From the NCBI GenBank assembly GCA_021801545.1, contig JAJYXX010000127.1, forward strand, positions 1-9,557: a stretch of DNA of 9,557 nt, given 5' to 3'. Position 1 is the first letter of the stretch, and every line of letters starts with the position of its first letter. Both the position numbers and the translations under genes were made by a program. The stretch is from Chloroflexota bacterium (GTDB lineage Bacteria > Chloroflexota > Limnocylindria > Limnocylindrales > CSP1-4). The notes beneath the pieces are model-generated. The model was not told where the DNA came from and searched no databases. It saw nothing but the letters and a program-made list of their open reading frames with translations. Shown one piece after another: positions 1 through 6,105 of this stretch.

Positions 1-2476
1 TGACGGTCTTGAAGTCGTCGAGGTCGAGCATCACGAGGCTGAACGGGTTGCCGGCCGCGACCGCCTCGGCGAGCCAGTCCTCGAAGGTGCCATGGTTCAG
101 CAGGCCGGTCAGGTCGTCGGTCCGGGCGCGGACCTCGACCGCCGAGTGGGCCTCGGCGTTCTGGAGGGCGATCGCGACGTGGGCGGCGAAGAGCTGGACG
201 AGCTCGAACTCCTCGCTCGTGAAGCGGTCGCTCGGGCCGAGGCGCTCGAGGGTCAGAACCCCGGTCACCCCCTCGCGGCGGCGGAGCGGGACGGCGATCA
301 GGCTCCCCTCGAGCGGACCGGACGCCTGGAAGTGGTAGATCCGCGGGTCAGCCAGCTCATCGATGACGAGCTGGGGCTCGTTGTGCTCGATGACCCAGGC
401 CGCCAGGCTCGGCTGATCGAGGGCCAGCGGCTCGAGGAAGTCCGCCGCGTGTGGCCCCTTGGCGGCGAGTGAGCGCAAGGTGCCGCTGGCACGGTCGAGG
501 ACCCGGATCGAGAAGTTGTCATACCGGACGAGGGCGCCGAGACGGTCGGCGATCTGGTCGAGGACCGCCCGCGGATCGAGCGTGCCGAGGATCGACTCGG
601 TGATCCCCAGGAGCTCGCGCTGGCTGCGGACCTGGCGCTCGAGCGCCGTCGACTGGGCGTGGAGCTGCTCGGTCGCATCCGCGTTCGCCATCGCCTGGGC
701 GGCGAAGCTGGCATAGATGACGAGCAGGCGGAGATCGTCGGCGCTGAACTGGTTCAGGCCGAGCTTCGAGAGGACGAGGACGCCGAGGACGCGGTCCTCG
801 AAGACCATCGGAGCGAGAAGCATGGACTCGTCGAGATCGGGCTCCGTACCCGGGATCGTCCTGGCCCGGGGATCGTGCGCGGCGTCGGGCACGTTCTGGG
901 CGATGCCGTGCCGGGCGACCCAGCCGGTCAGCCCCTGGCCGACCGCCACCCGGAGCTGCTCCGGCGTTTCGTCGACGTACTCACCGACCTGGCCATGCAT
1001 CGCGACCGGCACGAGGTCGTCGCCCATGATCCGGTAGACGCGCACGTTGTGGTAATCGATCAGCTGGCGCAGCTCGGTGGCGATCGCGAGGCCGATCTCA
1101 CGAACACTCGTCAGCCGGTTCAGGCGGGTGCCGAGCTGCTGGATCGACTGGAGCTGGGCCGCCCAGGTCGCCATCTGGGCGTAGTTCTGGGCGGTCCTGA
1201 TCGCGATGCTCGCCTGGGCGGCCAGCGCCGAGATCGTGTCGAGCTCGTCGGTCGACCAGGTGTGCGCGCGGTCGTGGTAGACGTTCAACAGCCCGAGCAG
1301 GTCCGGTCCCTCGAACATCGGGGCGCTACAGATCGTGTCGAATCCCTCCTGGACGACCGCGGCCCGGAGCGAGCCGGCGGCCGGGTCGTCGCGGTAGCCG
1401 ATCGAGAAGATCGGCCGGCGGGCCGCCGTCGCGGCGGTGGGCAGCGAGGCCGTCGGGGCGTTGTTGACAGCGGTGAGGTACGCGTCGGAGAGGCCGCGCG
1501 AAACCTCGGCGCTCACCCGGCCGTCCGGCCGGCGGAGGAAGACCGCGGCCCGGTCCGCCTCGAACAGGACGATCGCGTGGTCGACGAGACCCGAGAGGAT
1601 CTGGTCGAGGTCGAGCTTGCTCGTGATGTCGCCGGCGATTCGGCGCAGGGCGTCGGCGCGGTGGAGCTGGCGGGCGGCGTCGTCGAGCAGTCGGGCGGAA
1701 CGGACCGTCACGGTCAGCTGGCGCGCGGCGGCCTCAAGGAGCTCGAGCGCCCCCTCGTCGAGGCGTCCGGGTTCCTCCGTGCCTGCCAGGAGGACGCCCC
1801 AGGCGGGTTCGGCAACGTCGCGCCGGATCGCTACCGCGGCTTCGGTCCGAAGGTCGGGAAGGACGGGCTGCCAGCCGCCGCCGGCGTGGGTCTCCTCGAC
1901 GAGGACCGGTCGTCCGCTGGCCAGCGCCCGACCCATCGTGCCGAACCTGGCCGCCAGCTCGGCGAGGCGGGTCGCGCCGTTGCCGTCCGCTGCCCGCGGG
2001 ACGAGGACGTCGCCGCGCAGTTCCCAGATCGCCAGCAGCCGGAGGCCGTAGGTCTCGCGGATGAGCGTGGTCGCGCGGGCGAGCGTCTGATCGAGGTCCT
2101 GACCCTCGGCCGCCAGCGAGGCGAGGTCGGCAAGGACCCGCAGGTCGAGCCGGTGGCGCTCCGAGGTGCCGGCGGAGCGGGGCGCGTCGCTGCTTGATGT
2201 GTCGGCGGGTCCGTGGCGTCGGCCGGCGCGGGCGGTTGCGGTCGCTCGCGGTCGTGATGCCCCGCCATCAGCGGGCCTCGCGGTCGTGGCCAGCAGGAAC
2301 CGCTCCAGGTCGCCGACCCGGTAGCGACGGTCGCCCCGTCGGTTGATCCGGTAGTAGCGCAGGCGCCCCTGGTCGCTCCAGGCGCGGACGGTGTTCGGGT
2401 GAACGCCGAGGAGCCGGGCAGCTCTGATCACCGAGAGGGTGGCGTCGGTCGGGCGAGCGGGTGAGAGGTCGGACAC
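1..2476 (-). CDS. HTH - four GAF domains - GGDEF signalling protein (C-terminus cut by window edge)
   Basis: The frame is open for 825 codons from GTG 2476 to the left edge, so the C-terminus is missing. Residues 13-62 form a MerR/excisionase-type winged HTH (ARLLGVHPNTVRAW, then a wing RRGDRRYR and GDLERFL). A polar, probably disordered linker covers about 63-105. Four GAF-like sensor domains follow at roughly 108-260, 270-430, 440-590 and 620-765; the third has the typical GQGLTGWV segment. At 787-798, DDLTGLLNHGTF followed by FSLVMLDLDDFK is the standard start of a GGDEF diguanylate cyclase domain, but the GG(D/E)EF signature lies outside the window, so catalytic activity cannot be judged. 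The likely role is cytoplasmic: ligand or redox sensing through GAF, c-di-GMP output, and possibly direct DNA binding. GTG 2476 has a weak AAGG six nt upstream and a promoter about 30 nt further up. Domain calls are by eye. Confidence 0.88.
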   Translation of the reverse strand, partial: MSDLSPARPTDATLSVIRAARLLGVHPNTVRAWSDQGRLRYYRINRRGDRRYRVGDLERFLLATTARPADGGASRPRATATARAGRRHGPADTSSSDAPRSAGTSERHRLDLRVLADLASLAAEGQDLDQTLARATTLIRETYGLRLLAIWELRGDVLVPRAADGNGATRLAELAARFGTMGRALASGRPVLVEETHAGGGWQPVLPDLRTEAAVAIRRDVAEPAWGVLLAGTEEPGRLDEGALELLEAAARQLTVTVRSARLLDDAARQLHRADALRRIAGDITSKLDLDQILSGLVDHAIVLFEADRAAVFLRRPDGRVSAEVSRGLSDAYLTAVNNAPTASLPTAATAARRPIFSIGYRDDPAAGSLRAAVVQEGFDTICSAPMFEGPDLLGLLNVYHDRAHTWSTDELDTISALAAQASIAIRTAQNYAQMATWAAQLQSIQQLGTRLNRLTSVREIGLAIATELRQLIDYHNVRVYRIMGDDLVPVAMHGQVGEYVDETPEQLRVAVGQGLTGWVARHGIAQNVPDAAHDPRARTIPGTEPDLDESMLLAPMVFEDRVLGVLVLSKLGLNQFSADDLRLLVIYASFAAQAMANADATEQLHAQSTALERQVRSQRELLGITESILGTLDPRAVLDQIADRLGALVRYDNFSIRVLDRASGTLRSLAAKGPHAADFLEPLALDQPSLAAWVIEHNEPQLVIDELADPRIYHFQASGPLEGSLIAVPLRRREGVTGVLTLERLGPSDRFTSEEFELVQLFAAHVAIALQNAEAHSAVEVRARTDDLTGLLNHGTFEDWLAEAVAAGNPFSLVMLDLDDFKTV

Positions 2477-2492
2477 GGATCGCCTTGAAGAA

Positions 2493-2530
2493 CTGTGAAC
2501 TCGACGGCCGGAGCCTACGGAAGTTCACAG
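2493..2530. repeat. Spaced inverted repeat CTGTGAACT / AGTTCACAG, candidate operator
   Basis: Two perfect 9-bp inverted arms lie at 2493-2501 and 2522-2530, about 29 bp centre to centre. One arm is inside the -10/-35 spacer of the HTH-GAF-GGDEF promoter and the other is in its 5' leader. This placement is what an autoregulatory or repressor site would show. The protein that binds it is unknown. Confidence 0.45.
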
Positions 2531-2540
2531 ACCTTACCAA
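2512..2540 (-). promoter_or_regulatory. Sigma70-like promoter of the HTH-GAF-GGDEF gene
   Basis: On the minus strand TTGGTA (2540-2535) and TAGGCT (2517-2512) are separated by exactly 17 nt. This predicts a transcript start near 2505 and a leader of about 29 nt before GTG 2476. The -35 matches consensus at 4 of 6 positions. The -10 keeps the key T, A and final T. Confidence 0.5.
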
Positions 2541-2542
2541 TA

Positions 2543-2575
2543 GGACGATCGTCCCGGGCGGTTGTACCCGCCGGG
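2543..2575. repeat. Palindrome GGACGATCGTCC and adjoining GC-rich hairpin
   Basis: 2543-2554 is a perfect 12-bp palindrome just upstream of the -35 box at 2535-2540. It abuts an imperfect hairpin (2553-2575; 8 bp with one bulged G, loop TTGTAC). Read on the minus strand, the hairpin lies about 67 nt after the stop of the membrane-protein gene. It could help termination, but no U-tract follows. An operator role for the palindrome is equally possible. Confidence 0.3.
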
Positions 2576-2641
2576 CCAGCGGGGGCTATCGATCGGGTGG
2601 CCCGGAATCCGCCGTTGGACCGCCCGGTCGGCGGACGATCC

Positions 2642-3364
2642 TCATCGCGCCACGAGCGCCTCGACGAACGCCCAGCCGAGCCCGAGCGCCATGACGACCA
2701 GCCCGCCGATCAGCGCCACCGCCGCCGCGGCGACCCGGGTTCGTCGGCCGTGGGCGAGAATCCGCATCGCCTCGTCGCGCTCGAGCGTGGTGAGGATGAG
2801 CGGCCGGCCGGGGAGAGCGGTCAGCCGCGTGACGCCATCGGCACCGGTGACCGGAACGCCGGCGACGCTCGCGTGCTCGACGGCGGAGACCTGGTCGACC
2901 AGCATCCGGACGGGGGTGTCGGTCGGCAGGTCGGCCGGCACGGAGTCGGGCACCTCGCCGGCCGTCCCCGACGATTCGCGCGGGATGACGACGAGCCCGG
3001 TGTCGAGCGCCGCGTGGTCGATCGCGATCGCCTGGAGCCCGTCGCGGAGCTCGAACTCGACCGCCTGGCGGTGCTCCTCGACCGTCTGCCAGTGGCCGCC
3101 GCGGAGGGTCTCGATCCGCACCCGGCGGAAGACGAGCGGGCGGTGGTGTTCGTCCTCGAACTCCTCCTCGGAGTCGAGGCGCCCGGAGACCCGGACGTAG
3201 CGCGGTTCGCCCCGCGCGGCGAGCTCGAGCGCCTCGGCGACGCTCGCCCGGGGGGTGGCCGAGAGGATCCGGCCGATCCGGTAGCCGGTGCCGAACGAGC
3301 GGAGAAGGAGCGCGCCGATCGCGAACGCGACGAGGCCGAGGCCGACGAGGACCGGGGGAGTCAC
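2642..3364 (-). CDS. Two-helix membrane protein with GIDE/BAM-like region
   Basis: 240 aa from GTG 3364. A hydrophobic helix starts almost at the N-terminus (residues about 4-21, PVLVGLGLVAFAIGALLL) and a second ends the protein (about 212-235). Between them is a soluble segment of roughly 185 residues, with VRVSGRLDSEEEFEDEHHRP leading into a strand-rich stretch FRRVRIETL and FELRDGL. This order (TM, 'SGR' strand, conserved middle, C-terminal TM) resembles the GIDE/BAM region of MUL1-like proteins found in some bacteria and archaea. No RING finger is present, so ubiquitin-ligase activity is not implied. I prefer GTG 3364 to the upstream in-frame ATG 3427 because a TATCAT -10 box lies 7 nt before it and because it places the TM helix at the N-terminus. 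Family assignment is tentative; function is unknown. Confidence 0.75.
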   Translation of the reverse strand: MTPPVLVGLGLVAFAIGALLLRSFGTGYRIGRILSATPRASVAEALELAARGEPRYVRVSGRLDSEEEFEDEHHRPLVFRRVRIETLRGGHWQTVEEHRQAVEFELRDGLQAIAIDHAALDTGLVVIPRESSGTAGEVPDSVPADLPTDTPVRMLVDQVSAVEHASVAGVPVTGADGVTRLTALPGRPLILTTLERDEAMRILAHGRRTRVAAAAVALIGGLVVMALGLGWAFVEALVAR

Positions 3365-3371
3365 GGCGCGG

Positions 3372-3377
3372 ATGATA
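3372..3377 (-). promoter_or_regulatory. -10 box TATCAT adjacent to the membrane-protein start
   Basis: On the minus strand TATCAT is followed by 7 nt and then GTG 3364. The transcript would therefore begin at or within one nt of the start codon (leaderless). No -35 match is evident. Confidence 0.45.
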
Positions 3378-3427
3378 CGGCGCCGGGCATGGAAAGGCCC
3401 GAAGGAACCTACTCGACGCGTGAGCAT

Positions 3428-3575
3428 TGAGGCGATCTCTGCCGTTAGCGGCGCTCGGCCCCTCCGGGCTGAGACGAACGATAGGACGGCCGGCTGGGCA
3501 GGTCAACGGGAGTTGTCCACGAGATTCGAGGCCCCGGCGGAGGTTATCCACGGTGCGTCCCCAGTCACCCTCCGA
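3428..3575. other. Intergenic stretch with two DnaA-box-like 9-mers
   Basis: No credible gene is seen between the PQQ-like gene and the upstream region of the membrane-protein gene. The stretch contains TTGTCCACG (3513-3521) and TTATCCACG (3544-3552) in the same orientation with start points 31 bp apart. Both match the DnaA-box core TTRTCCAC but end in G rather than the usual A. No AT-rich unwinding element is visible. Confidence 0.35.
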
Positions 3576-4148
3576 TCAGCCGGCGATCCGTCCGGTCAGC
3601 GGGTCGAGCGCCGTCAGCTGGCCAGCGTAGCTGGTGAGCACGAGCCGCCGGCCGACGAGTTCCGCCTCGGTCACGACGTCGGAGTGGGCGACCCGCCAGC
3701 GGACCTCGCCGGCCGCATCGACCGCGAACGTCTCGATCTCGCTCTGGATGATCACGTGATCGAGGCGCGAGGAGCTGAAGACCCCGACCAGCGGGCTGGC
3801 CGATCGGTGGCTCCAGCGGAGCGCCCCGCTGCGGGCCTCGAAGGCATAGGTGAGGAACCCGTACCTGACGACGAAGAGCCCGGCGCTGTCCCAGAGCAGA
3901 CCGGTCGGCTCGTCGTAGATCGGCGAGGCCAGCCGGGCGGTCCAGGCCCCGCCCGGCCCTTCGACCCGGAGCTCGGCCCGGCAGAGCTCCTCGAACGACT
4001 CGGCGACCCGATCGCCGTAGTCGGTGAGCAGGCCGCCTGCCTCCGAGAGGGCAAAGACCGCGCCTCCCTCGCGGCTGCCGCCCCAGCGGTAGCTGGCGCG
4101 CAGACCGCCCGGGTAGCGCACGACCGCGCGATGGGGATCTCGAGTCAC
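3576..4148 (-). CDS. Small PQQ-like beta-propeller-repeat protein
   Basis: 190 aa from GTG 4148, ending at 3576. The C-terminal half shows two or three PQQ-like/quinoprotein blade motifs: 'FEARSGALRWSH', 'FAVDAAGEVRWRV' and 'LTSYAGQLTALDPLTGRI', each with the turn 'xxxxGxxxW' or 'ALDxxTG'. The N-terminal part (RYPGGLRASYRWGG, then 'ALSEAGGLLTDYG') could be earlier, weaker blades. At this length it can make only about half a propeller, so it may oligomerise or be a single-sheet relative. No signal peptide or TM helix is visible, so it is probably cytoplasmic, unlike most PQQ enzymes. It starts 32 nt after the YbaK-family stop, and co-transcription is likely. The frame stays open upstream of 4148 without a good start and overlaps the YbaK gene, so I took GTG 4148; no Shine-Dalgarno is seen. 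Specific function is unknown. Confidence 0.65.
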   Translation of the reverse strand: MTRDPHRAVVRYPGGLRASYRWGGSREGGAVFALSEAGGLLTDYGDRVAESFEELCRAELRVEGPGGAWTARLASPIYDEPTGLLWDSAGLFVVRYGFLTYAFEARSGALRWSHRSASPLVGVFSSSRLDHVIIQSEIETFAVDAAGEVRWRVAHSDVVTEAELVGRRLVLTSYAGQLTALDPLTGRIAG

Positions 4149-4180
4149 GGGCAGGGCCGCGTTTAGTGGCGGGGCAGCGT

Positions 4181-4768
4181 TCAGGCGCCCGCGTTCTGCG
4201 GGGTGCTCCGGGGCGTGCCCCCGGGGCCGAGGTCGGCCTCGGGGGCGGCGGCCAGGTCGGCCCGACGGCGCTCCTCCGTGATCGGGGCGACGATCGCGTT
4301 GGCCAGGCTGCGAAGCGTCGCCGGGGGCACGGGAAAGACGGCGGTCGGGGTTCCGGCCGCGGCCCACACCACCTGGTAGCGGCCCAGGTCCGGATCCATG
4401 ATCACCCGGACCGCCCGCGGATGACCGACCGGCGGGATCCCGCCGATGACGAAGCCGGTCAACTCATTCGCCTCGCGGGCCGTCGCCCGCCGGATCTCGG
4501 GTTCGCCCGTGACCGCCGCCAGCCGGGCAAGATCGACCCGATTCGCACCGGAGACGAGGCAGAGGATCGGCTCGAGCGCCCCCTCATCGCCGGGGGCGAC
4601 GAAGACGAGCGACTTGACGATCTGGCCGAGCTCGGCACCGACGGCCGCCGCCGCGTCCTCGGCCGTGTGGGTCGACTCCTCGAAGACGGTGACCTGGAGG
4701 GTCACGCCCTTCTTCGTCGCCGCATCGAGGACGCGCTGGATCGCTGCGTGGGGGACGATCTCGGGCAC
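4181..4768 (-). CDS. YbaK/EbsC (ProX-like) aminoacyl-tRNA deacylase family protein
   Basis: 195 aa from GTG 4768. The YbaK/ProRS-editing fold is visible: 'TAEDAAAAVGAELGQIVKSLVF' (residues 35-56), with the invariant Lys at 52 in the 'IVKSLVF' motif; a strand region 'CLVSGANRVDLARLA' at 70-84; and 'LTGFVIGGIPPVGHP' (103-117), the Gly/Pro loop of the family. Members hydrolyse mischarged aminoacyl-tRNAs such as Ala- or Cys-tRNA(Pro) in the cytoplasm, protecting translational fidelity; the substrate of this one cannot be read from sequence. Most relatives end near 155-170 residues, and this one has an extra low-complexity Ala/Pro/Gly tail from about 165. A TGC-TAGTAT extended -10 ends 6 nt before the GTG, indicating a leaderless transcript. 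It is divergent from thiN. Confidence 0.88.
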   Translation of the reverse strand: MPEIVPHAAIQRVLDAATKKGVTLQVTVFEESTHTAEDAAAAVGAELGQIVKSLVFVAPGDEGALEPILCLVSGANRVDLARLAAVTGEPEIRRATAREANELTGFVIGGIPPVGHPRAVRVIMDPDLGRYQVVWAAAGTPTAVFPVPPATLRSLANAIVAPITEERRRADLAAAPEADLGPGGTPRSTPQNAGA

Positions 4769-4774
4769 GGCCGG

Positions 4775-4780
4775 ATACTA
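4775..4780 (-). promoter_or_regulatory. Extended -10 box TGC-TAGTAT of the YbaK-family gene
   Basis: On the minus strand TAGTAT (4780-4775) is preceded by TGC, making an extended -10. With the usual spacing, +1 falls exactly on the first base of GTG 4768. Confidence 0.55.
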
Positions 4781-4807
4781 GCACGCACCCCGGCCGCGAT
4801 GGCGCGG

Positions 4808-4813
4808 TAGCAT
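4808..4813 (+). promoter_or_regulatory. -10 box TAGCAT upstream of thiN
   Basis: TAGCAT is followed by 7 nt and ATG 4821, so the transcript start is predicted at 4820-4821. The box lies about 27 bp from the divergent -10 box at 4775-4780. The two promoters therefore share their upstream DNA. Confidence 0.45.
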
Positions 4814-4820
4814 CGACCGG

Positions 4821-4880
4821 ATGAACGTGATCCCGCCCGGCCGTCCATCGGCGCCGTGCAGCTCTTCGGCCCGCGCGTGA
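4821..4880 (+). CDS. Possible 19-aa leader peptide overlapping thiN
   Basis: ATG 4821 opens 19 codons (MNVIPPGRPSAPCSSSARA) ending at TGA 4878-4880. The ATG is where a leaderless transcript from the TAGCAT box would begin. The TGA overlaps the in-frame thiN GTG 4877 as GTGA, the geometry of translational coupling. No Shine-Dalgarno precedes either thiN start. It could instead mark a one-base sequence error that split the thiN N-terminus. Confidence 0.3.
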   Translation: MNVIPPGRPSAPCSSSARA

Positions 4881-5563
4881 AGGCGCTGATCGTCGCCGAC
4901 GGTGACGTTCCCGAGCGCGACCGTCTCGACGCCGCCTGGCCCGGCTGGGCAGACGCGGTCGGGCTCGTCGTCGCCGCCGACGGAGGCGCGGTCGGGGCCG
5001 AACGTCTCGGGCTGCCGATCGACCTCGTCGTCGGCGACATGGACTCCCTCGACGAGGATCACCTGGACCGGCTCCGCGCGGCGGGGGTCGCTGTCGAGCG
5101 TGCGCCGGTCGCCAAGGACGAATCCGACACGGAGCTCGCCGTCCGGGCCGCCCTCGCGCGCGGTGCCCGCCGGCTGACGATCGTCGGCGCGTTCGGGGGT
5201 CGGCGGCTTGATCACACCCTGGCCAACATCGGCCTGCTCGTCCTGCCCGAGCTCGTCGACCGGGAGACCGAGCTGCTCGACGCGATGGCCCGGGTGACGG
5301 CGCTCCGGGCACCGGATGCCGAGGGGAGGCCGGTTCGGCGCGAGCTGCCGGGGCGGGTCGGCGATCTGGTCTCGCTCCTCCCGTTCGGCGCCGATGCCCA
5401 GGACGTGACGACCGAGGGCCTCCGCTACCCGCTCGCCGGCGGGGCGCTGGCGGCCGGGCCGGCTCGGGGCCTGTCGAACGTTCGCCTCCGGCCGGACGCG
5501 GCGGTCACCCTGGGGCGAGGGATCCTGCTCGTTGTCGAGTCGCCTGCTACGCTCAGCGAATGA
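4856..5563 (+). CDS. thiN: Thiamine pyrophosphokinase
   Basis: 235 aa from GTG 4856, or 228 aa from GTG 4877, which gives the more family-like N-terminus 'KALIVADGD'. The enzyme transfers pyrophosphate from ATP to thiamine to make thiamine diphosphate in the cytoplasm. Numbered from 4856, the motifs are 'AADGG' (40-44), 'LVVGDMDS' (57-64; acidic metal/ATP site), 'KDESDTELAV' (87-96) and 'GGRRLDHTLAN' (114-124), the standard order of the catalytic and thiamine-binding domains. An in-frame TAG at 4808 limits any upstream extension. No Shine-Dalgarno precedes either GTG; start may depend on coupling to the 19-codon frame at 4821-4880. The stop overlaps the bcp start as ATGA, so the two genes form an operon. 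No TPP riboswitch fits in the short upstream region. Confidence 0.9.
   Translation: MQLFGPRVKALIVADGDVPERDRLDAAWPGWADAVGLVVAADGGAVGAERLGLPIDLVVGDMDSLDEDHLDRLRAAGVAVERAPVAKDESDTELAVRAALARGARRLTIVGAFGGRRLDHTLANIGLLVLPELVDRETELLDAMARVTALRAPDAEGRPVRRELPGRVGDLVSLLPFGADAQDVTTEGLRYPLAGGALAAGPARGLSNVRLRPDAAVTLGRGILLVVESPATLSE
5548..5553 (+). promoter_or_regulatory. Extended -10 box TGC-TACGCT within the end of thiN
   Basis: TACGCT, preceded by TGC, ends 6 nt before ATG 5560, so +1 would fall on the bcp start codon. It could give independent leaderless bcp expression as well as readthrough from thiN. It overlaps coding sequence, so chance is possible. Confidence 0.35.
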
Positions 5564-6045
5564 GCCTGCCCGTCCCCGGCGACCCGGCCCCGGAGTTCGC
5601 CCTGCCCGACGATCACGGGTCGATCCATCGGCTCGCCGGCCGGCGCGGTCACTGGACCGTCGTCTACTTCTACCCCAAGGACGACACGCCCGGCTGCACA
5701 ACCGAGGCCTGCCAGTTCCGCGACACCCACCAGGCGATCCTCGACGAGGACGCCGAGATCTGGGGAATCAGCCCCGACGACGCGCCGAGCCACGCCCGGT
5801 TCCGGGCGAAGTTCGACCTTCCGTTCACGCTCCTCTGCGACATCGATCACGCGGTTGCCGAGCGCTACGGGGCGTGGGTGCTGAAGAAGCAGTACGGGCG
5901 CGAGTCGATGGGCATCCAGCGTTCGAGCTTTCTCGTCGACCCGGACGGGCGGATCGCCCGAGCCTGGCCGAAGGTGACGGCGGAGGGTCACGCGGCCGAG
6001 GTCCTGGCCGCCCTGGCCGAGGAGCAAGCGAAGCGGAGACGCTGA
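5560..6045 (+). CDS. bcp: Thioredoxin-dependent peroxiredoxin, Bcp/PrxQ family
   Basis: 161 aa, full family length. It reduces hydrogen peroxide and organic hydroperoxides with electrons from thioredoxin, as a cytoplasmic antioxidant. 'PAPEFALPDDHG' (9-20) opens the thioredoxin-like fold. 'VVYFYPKDDTPGCTTEACQF' (34-53) carries the peroxidatic Cys46 and resolving Cys51, the five-residue spacing typical of atypical 2-Cys PrxQ/Bcp, with Thr43 and Pro44 in the T-x-x-C motif. 'WGISPDD' and 'KFDLPFTLLCD' are further family blocks. 'YGRESMGIQRSSFLVDPDG' (residues about 110-128) completes the domain. The start ATG overlaps the thiN TGA by 4 nt, and a strong hairpin follows 14 nt after the stop, so this is the last gene of the operon. 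A possible leaderless promoter (TGC-TACGCT) sits just upstream. Confidence 0.95.
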   Translation: MSLPVPGDPAPEFALPDDHGSIHRLAGRRGHWTVVYFYPKDDTPGCTTEACQFRDTHQAILDEDAEIWGISPDDAPSHARFRAKFDLPFTLLCDIDHAVAERYGAWVLKKQYGRESMGIQRSSFLVDPDGRIARAWPKVTAEGHAAEVLAALAEEQAKRRR

Positions 6046-6058
6046 GGCCGGGCAGCAA

Positions 6059-6103
6059 ACGAGGCTTCGCTCGTGGGGGGAGACGAGCGAAGCCTCGACA
6101 TCA
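6059..6103 (+). terminator. Hairpin terminator after bcp
   Basis: CGAGGCTTCGCTCGT (6060-6074) and its exact complement ACGAGCGAAGCCTCG (6083-6097) form a perfect 15-bp stem with an 8-nt loop GGGGGGAG. Only scattered T residues follow (ACATCATTC), so it is a strong stem with a weak U-tract. Its position 14 nt after the bcp stop and before the next gene's start fits termination of the thiN-bcp operon. Confidence 0.75.
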
Positions 6104-6105
6104 TT

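Noticed and set aside
659..2197. 512-codon plus-strand open frame
   Set aside because: It lies opposite the GAF region. Its translation is Arg/Asp/Glu/Gly-rich without domains, as expected for an antisense frame in high-GC coding DNA, while the minus frame gives recognisable GAF and HTH motifs.
3365..3427. ATG 3427 as start of the membrane protein
   Set aside because: The TATCAT -10 box at 3377-3372 would lie inside the gene. The added 21 residues are Arg-rich with no family support, and GTG 3364 places the TM helix at the N-terminus.
3500..3560. Chromosomal replication origin
   Set aside because: Only two imperfect DnaA-like 9-mers are present, with no AT-rich element and no dnaA, dnaN or gyrB nearby.
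4781..4856. TPP riboswitch upstream of thiN
   Set aside because: The space between the -10 box and the coding start is under 50 nt and lacks the conserved CTGAGA and ACCTGA elements.
5470..5485. CGAACGTTCG palindrome as a LexA-type SOS box
   Set aside because: It lies deep inside the thiN coding sequence, away from any promoter, and its short spacing does not match the GAAC-N4-GTTC pattern.
4586..5563. Long minus-strand open frames across thiN and bcp
   Set aside because: They are antisense to genes with clear catalytic motifs and have no domain content.
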